Below are positions 35,995-47,154 of a stretch of DNA of 64,000 bases, piece by piece. Source of the stretch: Nicotiana tabacum (Eukaryota > Streptophyta > Magnoliopsida > Solanales > Solanaceae); the NCBI RefSeq assembly GCF_000715075.1, contig NC_134082.1:214570948-214634947 (forward strand), read 5' to 3'. The notes beneath the pieces were generated by a model. The model was given only the letters and a program-made list of their open reading frames with translations, did no database searches and had not been told where the DNA came from. The stretch's first letter is position 1. Every line of letters begins with the position of its first letter. The translations under genes and the position numbers were made by a program.

Positions 35995-36350
35995 TGTCAC
36001 ACCTCCTTTTTACGCACCCGAGGGGGTGCAAGGGAGTTTTTTCCAATTAAAGGACAATCGAGACGGGATTGGTTTATTTATTTCAGAGTCGCCACTTGGG
36101 AGATTTAGGGTGTCCCAAGTCACCAATTTTAATCCCGAATAGAGGAAAAGAATGACTCCATATTACAGTCTGCGCACCAGAAATCCGGATAAGGAATTTT
36201 GTTAACCCGGGAGAAGGTGTTAGGCATTCCCGAGTTCCGTGGTTCTAGCACAGTCGCTCAACTGTTATATTTGGCCTGATTATCTGATTTTGTACATGTT
36301 AAACCTATGTGCAAGTTTTAAACTCTTGACCGATTTTATTATTATTTATT

Positions 36351-36953
36351 ACGAGAATTGCAACGTCGTGAAAATATATCTCGAACCACGTTACATCAAT
36401 GCACCCGTGGTTATTGACATATCTCGACTCGGTTGAGATTTGGATTTGGGTAACATAAATGTGCACCCGAATTAAGAAAAATAAATTATTAAGACGCGCC
36501 TAAAGCAACTAACGTATTGTTATTTTGGGGAAGGCCGTGAAATTTGCTAAACGGCATGTCCCGAATTCTAAGTATTTTTAATATATATACATTTAGAGGG
36601 CCCCGCAGCTTCTACATTTTTTGTTTGTCGAGGCTCGTCTCATTTATTATTAAAAGAAATTTACAACGTCATGGAAATGCATCTCGGGCCACGCCATAAT
36701 CAATATACCCGTGATTAGAGACACATTTCGATTCCGTTGAGATTTAGATTTGGGTCACATAAATGTGCACCCGAGTTTAGGAAAATTAAATTATTAAAGG
36801 CGCGCCTAAAGCAACTAGCGCATTATTATTTTGGGTAGGGCCGTGAAATTTGCTAAAACAGCCCGTCCCGGAATCTAAGTATTTAATATATACATTTAGA
36901 GGGCCCCGCAGCTTGTATTTTTATTTGGCGAGGCTCGTTTCATTTTATTTAAA
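36351..36953 (-). repeat. Internal duplication of about 303 bp within the LTR
   Basis: Two units (about 36351-36653 and 36654-36953) share blocks such as ACATTTAGAGGGCCCCGCAG, CACATAAATGTGCACCCGA, GGCGCGCCTAAAGCAACTA (or ACGCGCCTAAAGCAACTA) and GGCCGTGAAATTTGCTAAA in the same order, with moderate divergence. The same duplication is present in LTR copies 2 and 3, so it predates the array. Confidence 0.9.
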
Positions 36954-37616
36954 AAGGATAAACCTACAACGACTATATTTTCTATTAAGTTCGTTTCTAA
37001 AAAAAAGAAATCCTAATTTATTAATCGAACAATGGAAGCTAGTAGGATACACGGCTAATGAAGAATACCTCAAGCTTGACGAATCACAATTAAACATGAA
37101 CCTACATTTAGAACTAAACCATATGATGAACAACTGAATAATGACTAATAAAATTATAACAGAGCTTATTAAATCAATCCGACTACCCGTTCGGCAAGCT
37201 AGTCACGAACATGAAAACTTTTGTACAACTTTCGTCTAGCATGCCCATTCGAGATAGCAATAACATAAGTACAAAACTAAAACTCGACGGATTTAAACAA
37301 AATCTTCAACATAACATGTATTCAAGCTCGGACACGATAGTAACCGATAGCAACTCAAACAAAGATTAGAAAACGAACCTCTAATGATAAACACTGCTGG
37401 GGATTTACAACTCATTCATCAAACCGAAATGGAGCCATAGTCGGCGAAATGACGCAACGAGACCAACGAACTGGAACCTCACCTCGGCACTCGATCGGAC
37501 TTCAAACGGGAAACCATGGAAACAGTCATCACAGCTCAAACGGAATAGCTCGCGCCAAAACTCGAACACGAACGGGCTGAGCATGAACCATGGCTGCTAC
37601 TGGTTTTCCCAGTGTG

Positions 37617-38333
37617 TTACTGGAGGGGTCGTGGTCTGGTGGTAGTTTGGACGTGGTGTTCAATGGTCGTTTGATCCACTGCTTGGCGTGAGGAAACGAC
37701 GGGGAGACTGGTGGTGGCGTGAGGTCGAGCTGGAGGTTTGGTGGTGTACGCCGGTGGTCGACGAGGGGTCAGCTGGATGGAGGTGGGCGATGGAACTGGT
37801 GGTTTTGCTGGACGTGAGGAGGAGGGGGTTTGACGGGAGGTTAGGTTGTTGTTGTTGGTCGTGGTGCTGGGGGAAGGTGACGGGCCTGTTTGGTTGTGAC
37901 AGTAGGTCGACGGAGGGAAGGGAGACTGGTGGTTGACGGTGGTTTTGGTGGTGGGAAGGGCCTGTTTGGTGTAGGGTTTGGTTGCGACAGTAGGGGTGTC
38001 GGGGAAGGTGACGGAGTGGTGTTTGGACAGTAGGGAAGGTGACGCAGCAGCAACAGCTGCTACTCGACGGGGCTGGTGGTTGACGTCGGGGGAAGTAGGG
38101 TTCCCTTTTTTTCTTTCGTAGGGTTTTATTTCTTTCTTCTTTATGAAGAAGAAAGATGAACAGTAGTTCCCCAGTTGGTTTTTCCAAAAGCCCCTCCCGT
38201 TCAAAATTTTCAGTCCGTGTATTTGTGCCCATTTGCCCAGAAAAATGAGCCCCACGCGTGGTGGGGTTCGAGGCTTGTGTTCCCCATGCGTGGTGGGGTT
38301 CCCCGTGTATGGGATTCCGTCCGTGTTCCCCAC
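37617..38333 (-). other. LTR-embedded open frame, 238 codons, probably not a gene
   Basis: An open frame rich in Pro, Thr, Ser and His spans the GGTGGT-rich part of the LTR. A second frame (37660-38232, 190 codons) overlaps it in another phase. Both recur in LTR 2 (49589-50305; shortened second frame 49818-50204) and LTR 3 (61672-62388; 61715-62287). No domain is recognised. Long frames in two phases are expected when one strand is C/A-rich and poor in stop codons, so coding is doubtful. Confidence 0.3.
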
Positions 38334-38342
38334 GTGTGGCGG
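38250..38342. promoter_or_regulatory. Cluster of CACGCGTGG/CACGTGTGG palindromes in the LTR
   Basis: Four related blocks lie in 93 bp: CCCCACGCGTGGTGGGG (38250-38266), CCCCATGCGTGGTGGGG (38282-38298), CCCCGTGTATGGG (38300-38312) and CCCCACGTGTGGCGG (38328-38342). The first is a 6-bp stem with a 5-base loop. The CACGTG core resembles G-box/E-box sites bound by plant bZIP or bHLH factors. The position corresponds to the upstream (U3-like) part of the minus-strand LTR. The cluster is conserved in copies 2 and 3. Confidence 0.5.
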
Positions 38343-38910
38343 ACTCGGATTATTATGGGCTAGGTCCGAAAATTAAGCCTAAAACCGGGTAGTTTGAACC
38401 CGAATATTATTCTTTTGCCCGGATCCGAGAATAAGAAACCGTTGCTTAACTAGTCCTATGTAAGCAAAATAACTACCAAAAATAAGACTAATATTTAAAC
38501 AAAACTATATCTCTTGTTTTTTAAATATTTTTTTTCAAGATTTAAAATAGCTACAAAATATTAATAAAACTATTTTTTTTGTAATTTTCGTTTTTATATA
38601 AAAATAAAATATAAAGTAATATATTTTTATATTTTTCAAAATTAAAATGACTATCAAACATTAATAGAACTATATATTTTTGTAATTTTCGAATTTATAT
38701 AAAGTACCAAAATAAAGTGCAATTTTTTTTTGTATTTTTTCAAATTTATGAGAAATACATAAACTAAAATTTATATGTATTTTTGTGATTTTTCCTTTTT
38801 TGCAACGAAATAAAGTAAAATAGTTAAAATGGTTATATTAGACCCAATTTCACATATTCACGCTAAAAATGTGAAAATTCTCGGGGAGGGTCAAAAATCC
38901 GGTGTCTACA

Positions 38911-38923
38911 GCTGCCCCTCTTT
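38911..38923 (-). promoter_or_regulatory. Polypurine tract, unit A
   Basis: The minus strand reads AAAGAGGGGCAGC directly before the LTR start TGTAGACACC. This is the expected plus-strand priming site of reverse transcription. Confidence 0.85.
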
Positions 38924-39044
38924 GACTGGAAACACGAAGAGTTTTCCGACAAAGAACGACTAGACATGTTTTTGACCCGACCATTACTTGGACGGACTAC
39001 ACTAAGGAAAGGAAGGGAATGTGACCGAGCCCTGGTATCGGAGC

Positions 39045-39092
39045 TGCCTACATATCCTTGGTTATACAGGAATCAGGCCACGTGTAGTTCGG
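39045..39092 (-). other. Two-stem hairpin motif A1
   Basis: Plus-strand outer arms are CTACA (39048-39052) and TGTAG (39083-39087); inner arms are TCCT and AGGA. Both outer-stem ends differ from the other copies (CTACG/CGTAG) in a way that keeps pairing. Flanks TGC and TTCGG are constant. Confidence 0.75.
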
Positions 39093-39770
39093 AAATGAGA
39101 GATGGTAGAGTGTACCGAGGTGAAGAGCCGATCGAGGTTCCGTTCCATTGAGGTTCCGGTCCGCGGTCCTGTCACTACAACAAAAATGAAAACTGAAAAA
39201 GACTAACTAAGCCTATCAGCTACTAGTTACAAGGATTCCTATCTTTAAGTCTTCTGAAACTTGGTCTTGAGTCTTGAATGGTGCTTCATACATTCTTCGG
39301 ATTTGAACCTTGATACTTGCTAGTTGTAGGTGCTAGTTCTTGAGCAGACCGCATTTGTTCTCCACTTCCGTAATTTGGGTTCTTTTTTTTTTCTTTTTTT
39401 CTCTTTTTTTTCTTGTTTTTTTTTTGTTTTTGTGACCAGCTTCTGTTGATCATCCCAGACTATTGATTCGCATTCTTGAGGCAAGCTTCTAACTTGGATT
39501 GAATGCTGGGGATTTCTGTTGTAATCCTTCTACTTTCCAGTGGGTTACTGCTTGATCCTGAAAAATGTTCCTCTGTTCTACAGGTGGACTCCTGACTTCT
39601 TCGATCTTCGACATGCAACAACCTCCGTTCTACAGGCGGGTCCCTGACAACCAAAACAAACAAAACAAACAAAATTTCCTAACCCAGTTTGTACTGGGAA
39701 GATTTGTGAGTCGTTAGCAAAATTGTAACTCACTTACCCACCTGACACAATGACGAGAGTAAACTAAAGA

Positions 39771-42706
39771 CTAGGCTAGGATGTGCATCTCCTACGAGTA
39801 AAACCAAAACTCTTGCTAGCAAATGTGTCTGCTAAAACAACCTCAATGACTCAAACTAGAAAGTGCTTCTTCTATGGTTGAGTCGGAATGAGCTAAACTA
39901 GGACTTGCGTCTCCTAAGGGTGAAAATTTCAGTGACTAGAACTAGGAAGTGCGTCTCCTAAAAACTTGAAAGACCTCGATTAGTAAGTGCGTCTCCTATG
40001 GGTAGACTTCAAAAAACTAGACTAGGAAGTGCGTCTCCTATGGTCGAACTTAAAATGAATCAAACTAGGAAGTGCATCTCCTAAGGGTGAAATCTCAATT
40101 CCGGAAGTGCGTCTCCTGACATAAAATATAATCTAGAAAGCCAAACTAGGAAGTGCGTCTCCTAAAGCAAAAGTATAACCTGAGCGAACCAGACTAGGAA
40201 GTGTGTCTCCTAATAATGAAAACTTAATTCAGGAAGTGCGTTTCCTGTGCATGAAATTAAACTTAGGAAGTGCGTCTCCTAGGGGTAAAATAGTCTTAGG
40301 AAGTGCGTCTCCTATGGGTGAAACCTTAATGATTTTGAGCTAGGAAGTGCGTCTCCTATAAAAATAATTTAGGAAGTGCGTCTCCTATGCGTGAAATCTT
40401 AATTTAGGAAGTGCGTCTCCTATGGGATAAAAGTAAACTTAGGAAGTGCGTCTCCCATGGGCAAAACTAAACTTTAAGGAAGTGCGTCTCCTATTGGGTA
40501 CAATAAACTTAGGAAGTGCGTCTCCTGTGGGTACAATAAACTTAGGAAGTGCGTCTCCTATTGGTAGAACTGAACTTGGGAAGTGCGTCTCCTATGGTAA
40601 AACTGAACTTAGGAAGTGCGTCTCCTATTGGTAGAACTGAACTTAGGAAGTGCGTCTCCTATGGTAAAACTGAACTTTAGGAAGTGCGTCTCCTATGGTA
40701 AAACTGAACTTAGGAAGTGCGTCTCCTATTGGTAGAACTGAACTTAGGAAGTGCGTCTCCTATGGTAAAACTGAACTTTAGGAAGTGCGTCTCCTATGGT
40801 AAAACTGAACTTAGGAAGTGCGTCTCCTATTGGGTACAATAAACTTAGGAAGTGCGTCTCCTATTGGGAAAAACTAAACTTAGGAAGTGCATCTCCTATT
40901 GGTAAAACTTACTTAGGAAGTGCGTCTCCTATGGGTACAACTATACTTAGGAAGTGCGTCTCCTATTGGTGGAATAAACTTAGGAAGTGCGTCTCCTATT
41001 GGTGAAATAAACTTAGGAAGTGCGTCTCCTATTGGTGAAACTTTTCTTAGGAAGTGCGTCTCCTATTGGGTAAAACTAACTTAGGAAGTACGTCTCCTAT
41101 TGGGTGAAATAACTTAGGATATGCGTCTCCTATTGGGTGAAATAACTTAGGAAGTGCGTCTCCTATTGGTACAACTAAACTTAGGAAGTGCGTCTCCTGT
41201 TGGTGAAACTATTCTTAGGAAGTGCGTCTCCTATTGGTAAAACTTGGCTTAAGAAGTGCGTCTCCTACTGGTGAAACTATTCTTAGGAAGTGCGTCTCCT
41301 ATAGGTGAAACTATTCTTAGGAAGTGCGTCTCCTCTTGGTGAAACTTATCTTAGGATGTGCGTCTCCAGTTTGTGAAACTAACTTAGGATGTGTGTCTCC
41401 TCTTGGTGAAACTATTCTTAGGAAGTGCGTCTCCTTAGGATGTGCGTCTCCTATTGGTGAAACTTAGCTTAGGAAGTGCATCTCCTATTGGTGAAACTTA
41501 GCTTAGGAAGTGCGTCTCCTATTGGTGAAACTATTCTTAGGAAGTGCGTCTCCTATTGATGAAACTATTCTTAGGATGTGCGTCTCCTATTGGTGGAACT
41601 GACTTAGGATGTGCGTCTCCTCTTGGTGAAACTTACTTTTAGGAAGTGCGTCTCCTTAGGACGTGCGTCTCCTATTGGTGAAACTTTTCTTAGGAAGTGC
41701 GTCTCCTCTTGGTGAAACTAACTTAGGATGTGCGTCTCCTCTTGGTGAAACTATTTTTAGGAAGTGCGTCTCCTTAGGACGTGCGTCTCCTATTGGTGAA
41801 ACTTTTCTTAGGAAGTGCGTCTCCTCTTGGTGAAACTAACTTAGGATGTGCATCTCCTGTTGGTGAAACTAACTTAGGATGTGCGTCTCCTCTTGGTGAA
41901 ACTAACTTAGGATGTGCGTCTCCTCTTGGTGAAACTATTTTTAGGAAGTGCGTCTCCTTAGGACGTGCGTCTCCTATTGGTGCAACTTTTCTTAGGAAGT
42001 GCGTCTCCTCTTGGTGAAACTAACTTAGGATGTGCGTCTCCTCTTGGTGAAACTATTTTTAGGAAGTGCGTCTCCTTAGGATGTGCGTCTCCTATTGGTG
42101 AAACTTTTCTTAGGAAGTGCGTCTCCTCTTGGTGAAACTAACTTAGGATGTGCGTCTCCTCTTGGTGAAACTTACTTAGGATGTGCGTCTCCTATTAGTG
42201 AAATTGACTTAGAAAGTGCGTCTCCTAATGGTGAAACTTATCTTAGGATGTGTGTCTCCTATTGGTGAAACTTAACTTAGGATGTGCGTCTCCTATTGGT
42301 AAAATAAACTTTAGGAGGAAATACATCTCCTATGGGTAAAAAAACAAACTTAGGAGGAAATGCATCTCCTAAGGGTGAAACTAAAACAAACTTAGGAGGA
42401 AATGCATCTCCTATGGGTGAAACTAAAACAAACTTAGGAGGAAATGCATCTCCTATGGGTAAAAATAAACTTAGGAGGAAATGCATCTCCTATGGGTGAA
42501 ACTAAAACAAACTTAGGAGGAAATGCATCTCCTATGGGTAAAAATAAACTTAGGAGGAAATGCATCTCCTATGGGTGAAATAACTTAGGAAGTGCGTCTC
42601 CTATGGGTAAAGCTTAGGAAGTGCGTCTCCTATTGGCAAAACTAGACTTAGGAAGTGCGTCTCCTATTGGTAAAGGCTAGGCTTAGGAAGTGCGTCTCCT
42701 ATTGGA
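39771..42706 (-). repeat. Hairpin minisatellite, unit A
   Basis: Roughly a hundred units of about 25-35 bp are built on TAGGAAGTGCGTCTCCTA, which is a 5-bp inverted repeat (TAGGA/TCCTA) around an 8-base loop. Variants include AGGATGTGCGTCTCCT, and TAGGAGGAAATGCATCTCCTA (6-bp arms) at 42309-42575. Spacers read TTGGTGAAACTT or similar. Between about 41630 and 42090 the units form a higher-order repeat of about 118 bp. Repetitive peptide frames through it (CASPLGETNLG type) are by-products. 3' tandem repeats are known in Ogre elements. Confidence 0.95.
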
Positions 42707-42715
42707 ACAGACGTG

Positions 42716-42905
42716 GAATGTATTCCCTTGTTATACAGATGGGCGCCTAATGGTAAAGACATGAAATGTATTCCCTTGTTATACAGGTGGGTGCCTGAAA
42801 TATGAAATGCACAGACAAAAAGTATTCCTCTCGTTATTCGGGTGGGCGCCTGTCTATACTAAGACATAAAAGTATTCCTCTCGTTATTCAGGTGGGCGCC
42901 TGTCT
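42716..42905 (-). repeat. Four tandem TACAGGTGGGCGCCTG-type units
   Basis: Units of about 40-60 bp each contain TATTCCCTTGTTATACAGRT or TATTCCTCTCGTTATTCRGG followed by GGGYGCCTG/A. CAGG and CCTG can pair. A related pair, TTCTACAGGTGGACTCCTGA and TTCTACAGGCGGGTCCCTGA, lies at about 39575-39645. The same set recurs in unit B at about 54800-54995. Confidence 0.8.
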
Positions 42906-43985
42906 TCGAAAAAAAATTCACAATGAGAAAATTTTCTGCCCCGGTTTGATGATTTTCTTTATGGCCTGTCTTTCGGCCATCAATAACGTTCATTTTCCCT
43001 GTTTCTAAATCAAAGAAAAATTTGTTAGTTTAAAAACATGGTAAGCGGTCATGCCACTCTTGTTGGGGATGGTTTCCTCTTTCTCCTTTCCCAGCTTTGT
43101 GTTCCATTATGCTATCAAACTTGCTAGGGATGATATTAATTGCTAACACTGGCCCATCCTTTTTATCAATCTCATCTTGATGGGGATACCCTTCTTGACA
43201 CGGGTTTTGCGCCTGTTCCTTGTACCACTTGGATGTACTAGTTGATGGCCTATTTTGAAGTCATTTCCCACTGGTTCCGACCAAACAGATTCTACTAGGG
43301 AATTTTCCTATGAAAGGAAAAAAATAAAAAGAAACATAATAAAAGACAAAGGAAAAGATGACTCTTTAACAAAAGAAACTATAAATAAAAATCTATCAAA
43401 CGCAGATACCGACTCTAATGGCCATGAAATGCGTATGTGGCCTATCCTCTACCGTCAATCGTCTCTCAAGACCTTCCCTTGACGATTCCCATCTGATTCC
43501 CAATCTTATTCGACTTGTAGTGCCCGACGGGTTTTCACTATCAAGCCTCTCTCATTTTGGTTTTCTCTCAGCTTTCATCGCCTTATGGTGCCTGTGAAGG
43601 TTTTCACCGATAAGACTCTCTCATTTGTATCACTTTCCAGCTGGGGATTTGGAGTGTCGCCGGTATGACTCTTTCTGTTGGAGATTAGAGTCCTTTCTGC
43701 TGTGGAACAGAATGTTATGTTCGCCGGTAAGACTCTCATTTGTCTGACTTGGCATCTTTTGAAGACTGGTCAGAAGGTCTTTCTTTGGACCGTAATGTGG
43801 GTTTTGGATAGGCTAGAAAGAAAGGGTATAAAAGGCTCAAAAAAATACATTAATTTTGGGTTATTAGTTACAACCTTCGGAATTAGATTTATTCACAATA
43901 AACGCAACCTTTGCCCCAGTTTCTTGCTTGGGGATATCCTAACTGATTGTTTTCGTTTTTCAAAACTATGACCGAGCCGTGAAGC

Positions 43986-44028
43986 GCCTACGTATCCTCT
44001 TTGAGGAATCAGGTCAAACGTAGTTCCC
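43986..44028 (-). other. Two-stem hairpin motif A2
   Basis: Outer arms CTACG (43988-43992) and CGTAG (44019-44023); inner arms TCCTC (43995-43999) and GAGGA (44003-44007). A long T-rich tract follows at 44030-44150. Confidence 0.8.
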
Positions 44029-45296
44029 AATTCCTCTTTTTCATTCTGATTTTCTTTTGTTTTTGTTATCATTTCTCTTTTTCTCTTTTTTTTTTGTTTT
44101 TTTTTCTCTTTTTCGTTTTGTCATTTTCTTTCTTTTTCCTTTTTTTCTTCGTTGCTACTGATTCCGAACGAGGGGTATGAAAGAAAATAAATAAGGCTCA
44201 AAAGGGGTAACGAAGGATAAAGTGTTTGGGTAGCAGAACAAAATGCCTTCGTCATTCCAGTCTTCAAAATATGTCAAGTGCAAACAACACGATTTAAATT
44301 TGTAGTCTCTTCTGATGGTGCTGGACTTGACAATTATATTCAACATTTGTTTGTTCATATGTCACTTCTAACGCACCGTTGGGCGACACTCTAACTCTCA
44401 TTATCTTGAACAGCCCTCATGCCAGTTTGGCGAATCTTGCTTTTAACGGTTTTCTTTGTGCTTAACTTGCCCCAGTTCCACATGACTCGAGCTCTGAATA
44501 ATCTCAAACCGTCCTTATTTTCTTTAAATGGTTTGATCGCCTTTCCGGGGTTTTATGATTAACTTTTAAGATTAGGCCCAAACTGGGTGCGCATGTCATG
44601 TCCCTAGAATCGGCATTGAACGAAATGATAAAAGGACTAAACAAAAGACGACTGGAACTAACAAAAAACCGGCTTTGTATTAGACTATCGGCGAAATGGT
44701 TTGAATAATAAAACAAACAAAACAACCAGAATAAAATCCTAAGACAAACTGGACAAAATTTAAACAAACTGCTATGACAAAATGGAAAGATAAGAAGGTT
44801 TGACACAGGACAAAATCCAAATTACAACCTTAATAATCCGGACAACAGAAATGACAACAAAATAAGCCACCAACTGCTTCTTTCTTGTTAACCAAGGAAG
44901 GGAGCGTCCTCCCATTTTATCAAACTTGGCATCGTAGTCACTGAGCTTTGCATTAGTATTGCAATGACCATTGCCAAACTTCAATATCATTACCCTTAGT
45001 CAACAAGTTCCCAATAGGACTCGAATGCTTCTGTCATCAGGCCTGATCCCCGCAGAGTGTGCATCATGAGGTGCAAGTAAAGGATTACGGGTGTCATTGT
45101 CCGGCTTACCACAAACCAACCACCTTAACTTATTTGCAAAACAAACAGGTTAGAATGGACTCAGTCGGTCCTCATTATTGACAACATCTTTTTTTCTTTT
45201 TTTCTTTTTTTGCTTTTTCGATTTTTTCATTCTTTTTTTTTCATTCTTTTTTTTTTGTTTCCTTTTTTTTTGTTGTGGTCGAATCTTATGGAGATT

Positions 45297-45342
45297 GCCT
45301 ACGTATCATGACCCCGCATGAATCAGACCTTGCGTAGTTCGG
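45297..45342 (-). other. Two-stem hairpin motif A3
   Basis: Outer arms CTACG (45299-45303) and CGTAG (45333-45337); inner arms TCATG (45306-45310) and CATGA (45317-45321), around ACCCCG. A T-rich tract precedes it at 45185-45270. Confidence 0.8.
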
Positions 45343-45844
45343 ACCAATAAAAGATAAACAGTAAATAACACATTTATTTTTTTTGGAATTTCCAACTTTC
45401 AAAGTAAAACAAACTTGATTGCAAAAGTTTAAAAACTAACCAACAGACTTTTGACAAGAGACAACAAATGGCCTCGAAAATCAAACAACTCGCATATTCT
45501 AATCAACGAATTACAAACTCAAAACAAACGGCCAGTTCCTTTCCCCGTTTGCCAAATGCAGCCAAACGGCTATTTTTGCAAATGTGGCCCCTTCCAAATT
45601 TCATATAAATTTTGAGGTCGGAGAGGATTATTTTATACCACTTTACAAACTTGTCCGTTCTTTTACGAAAATAACCTTTCGACAACTGAAAGATACTCTA
45701 AGGCTATTTCGGCAAGAATGGTTTAAGACGCGGCCGAAGCTGACTCGGCTTATTATGACAAAATTCAAACGGTATGCATAATAAGCCGAAATAGCCTGAC
45801 CGCTGACTCTTTGTTTTTTTTTCTTTTCAAATTATAATAAAAAC

Positions 45845-46250
45845 CTGGTATTGCAAACACGACCCTTCAGCGCCTCGGGAACGAAGATTTTTTAAGGCTG
45901 TGTGGGTCAATTGGACCAAATCTAAAACAATGACCCAAAGGTGGCTGTTTATGCAAAGTCAGCCTTCTGGCGTCCCCTTCGGGAACATTCGGCTATTTAT
46001 GACAAGACAGCATCACCCTGACTTGTTTATGACTCTTTTATCATTTTTTCAAAAATAGAAAATTCAACATTGCAAACACGGCCCTTCAACGTCTCGGTGA
46101 CGAAGATTTTTAAGGCTGTGTGGGTCAACTGGACTAAATCTTAAAAATGACCCAAAGGTAGCTATTTATGCAAAGTCAGCCTTCCGGCGTCCCTTTCAGG
46201 AACATTCGGCTATGTCTTGATAAAACAACGTCACCCGACTTCTTTATGAC
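45845..46250 (-). repeat. Duplication of about 210 bp, unit A
   Basis: Two copies share TTGCAAACACGACCCTTCAG/TTGCAAACACGGCCCTTCAA, AAGGCTGTGTGGGTCAA, TATGCAAAGTCAGCCTTC and GGAACATTCGGCTAT in order (about 45852-46062 and 46069-46255). The same pair occurs in unit B at about 57935-58320. Confidence 0.88.
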
Positions 46251-46340
46251 AAAACTAAAATTTGACATATATTTTTTTTTTATTATTATTATTTGTTTTT
46301 GGCTTTTTAGCAAAAGGTGGGGTTGGACCCGATGAGGGTT

Positions 46341-46386
46341 GCCTACGTATCTCACATCCGGTGAGAATCAAACCCGCGTAGTTCGG
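46341..46386 (-). other. Two-stem hairpin motif A4
   Basis: Outer arms CTACG (46343-46347) and CGTAG (46377-46381); inner arms TCTCAC (46350-46355) and GTGAGA (46361-46366), a perfect 6-bp stem with a 5-base loop. It is the strongest copy. Confidence 0.85.
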
Positions 46387-47154
46387 GCAATCAAGAATAA
46401 GTAGATAAACTAACTCTTTTTTTTGTGAATTTGTGAAAGAACTACTTTAAGAACTATTTAAAAACTATTTGATTGGTTTTCTTTTTAAAAAGAAATACTT
46501 CTAAGATATATTTTTTGAATTTTCATTTGCTTTTTTTTTATTATTCTAAAGAAGAAGAAGAAAATATTTTTCGGAATTTTACCTTTAATAAAAGAAATGC
46601 TTCTAAAATGTTTTTTTTAAAAAATTTGAATTTTCTTTTCAATTTTTGAAAGAAGAATCAAAATATTTTCGGATTTGTTTTTTTTTTATATTATATTATT
46701 TTTTTAAAAAAAACAATTAGAAAGACTTTCTAAAGAAGTCAATAATGGAAAAACTATTTTTGGATTATTTTAATTTTGTCATTTTCATAAACAAATAAAT
46801 AAAACATATTTTAAAAACAAGACTCTTCTTTTTTTTTTTATGGCAAAACAATGATGATTTTTTCTGCTTTTCCTTTGCTTTAATAAAACAAACTAATAAG
46901 ACATTTTTTATTTTCTCAAAATTTCGGCAGAGTTTCGACACTACTCGGACATTTGTTTTTTTTCTAACAATAAGTAGTTATATCTCTACACTGTTATTTT
47001 CTCCTCTTTTTCACGATTTTCTAATTTTGTGGATGATGATGAAAACATACACAATCTGCTTTACAAAATCTTTTTTTTGAATTTTTCAACGTTTTTTTTT
47101 ATATATACATATATACATATATATTTTATTTTTTATATTTATTATATTTTCAAA

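Larger units (their letters stand above)
35995..38910 (-). repeat. LTR copy 1 (2,916 bp)
   Basis: On the minus strand it begins TGTAGACACCGG at 38910 and ends AGGTGTGACA at 35995. The base to the left is host (Tat integrase) sequence; the base to the right is the PPT. It is therefore the 3' LTR at the outer edge of the array. It contains an internal duplication of about 300 bp, a GT-rich block with two overlapping open frames, and very AT-rich DNA at 38480-38830. Confidence 0.95.

Noticed and set aside
35995..38910. Solo LTR inserted in the Tat integrase
   Set aside because: Its right side continues into a PPT and internal sequence, not into a target duplication and integrase. It is the outer LTR of the array.
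40446..42268. Repetitive peptide frames (GSASPIGE / CASPLGETNLG type) as a repeat-protein gene
   Set aside because: They arise only from the minisatellite period. Frames shift between units, are short, and lack a consistent start or stop, and the element sense is the other strand.
39771..42706. CRISPR-like array (regular repeats with spacers)
   Set aside because: The 'spacers' are also repetitive (TTGGTGAAACTT), unit length varies, and this is a plant nuclear retroelement. It is a minisatellite.
43255..43971. ORFs of 75-97 codons in the array interior as residual gag
   Set aside because: They are on the strand opposite to the element and show no CCHC knuckle or gag-like sequence. They are conserved between units only because the units are near copies.
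46338..46388. tRNA-like gene (GGGTTTGATTC resembles a T-loop box)
   Set aside because: No acceptor stem, anticodon arm or A box at proper spacing. The stems found are a different two-stem fold shared by four copies per unit.
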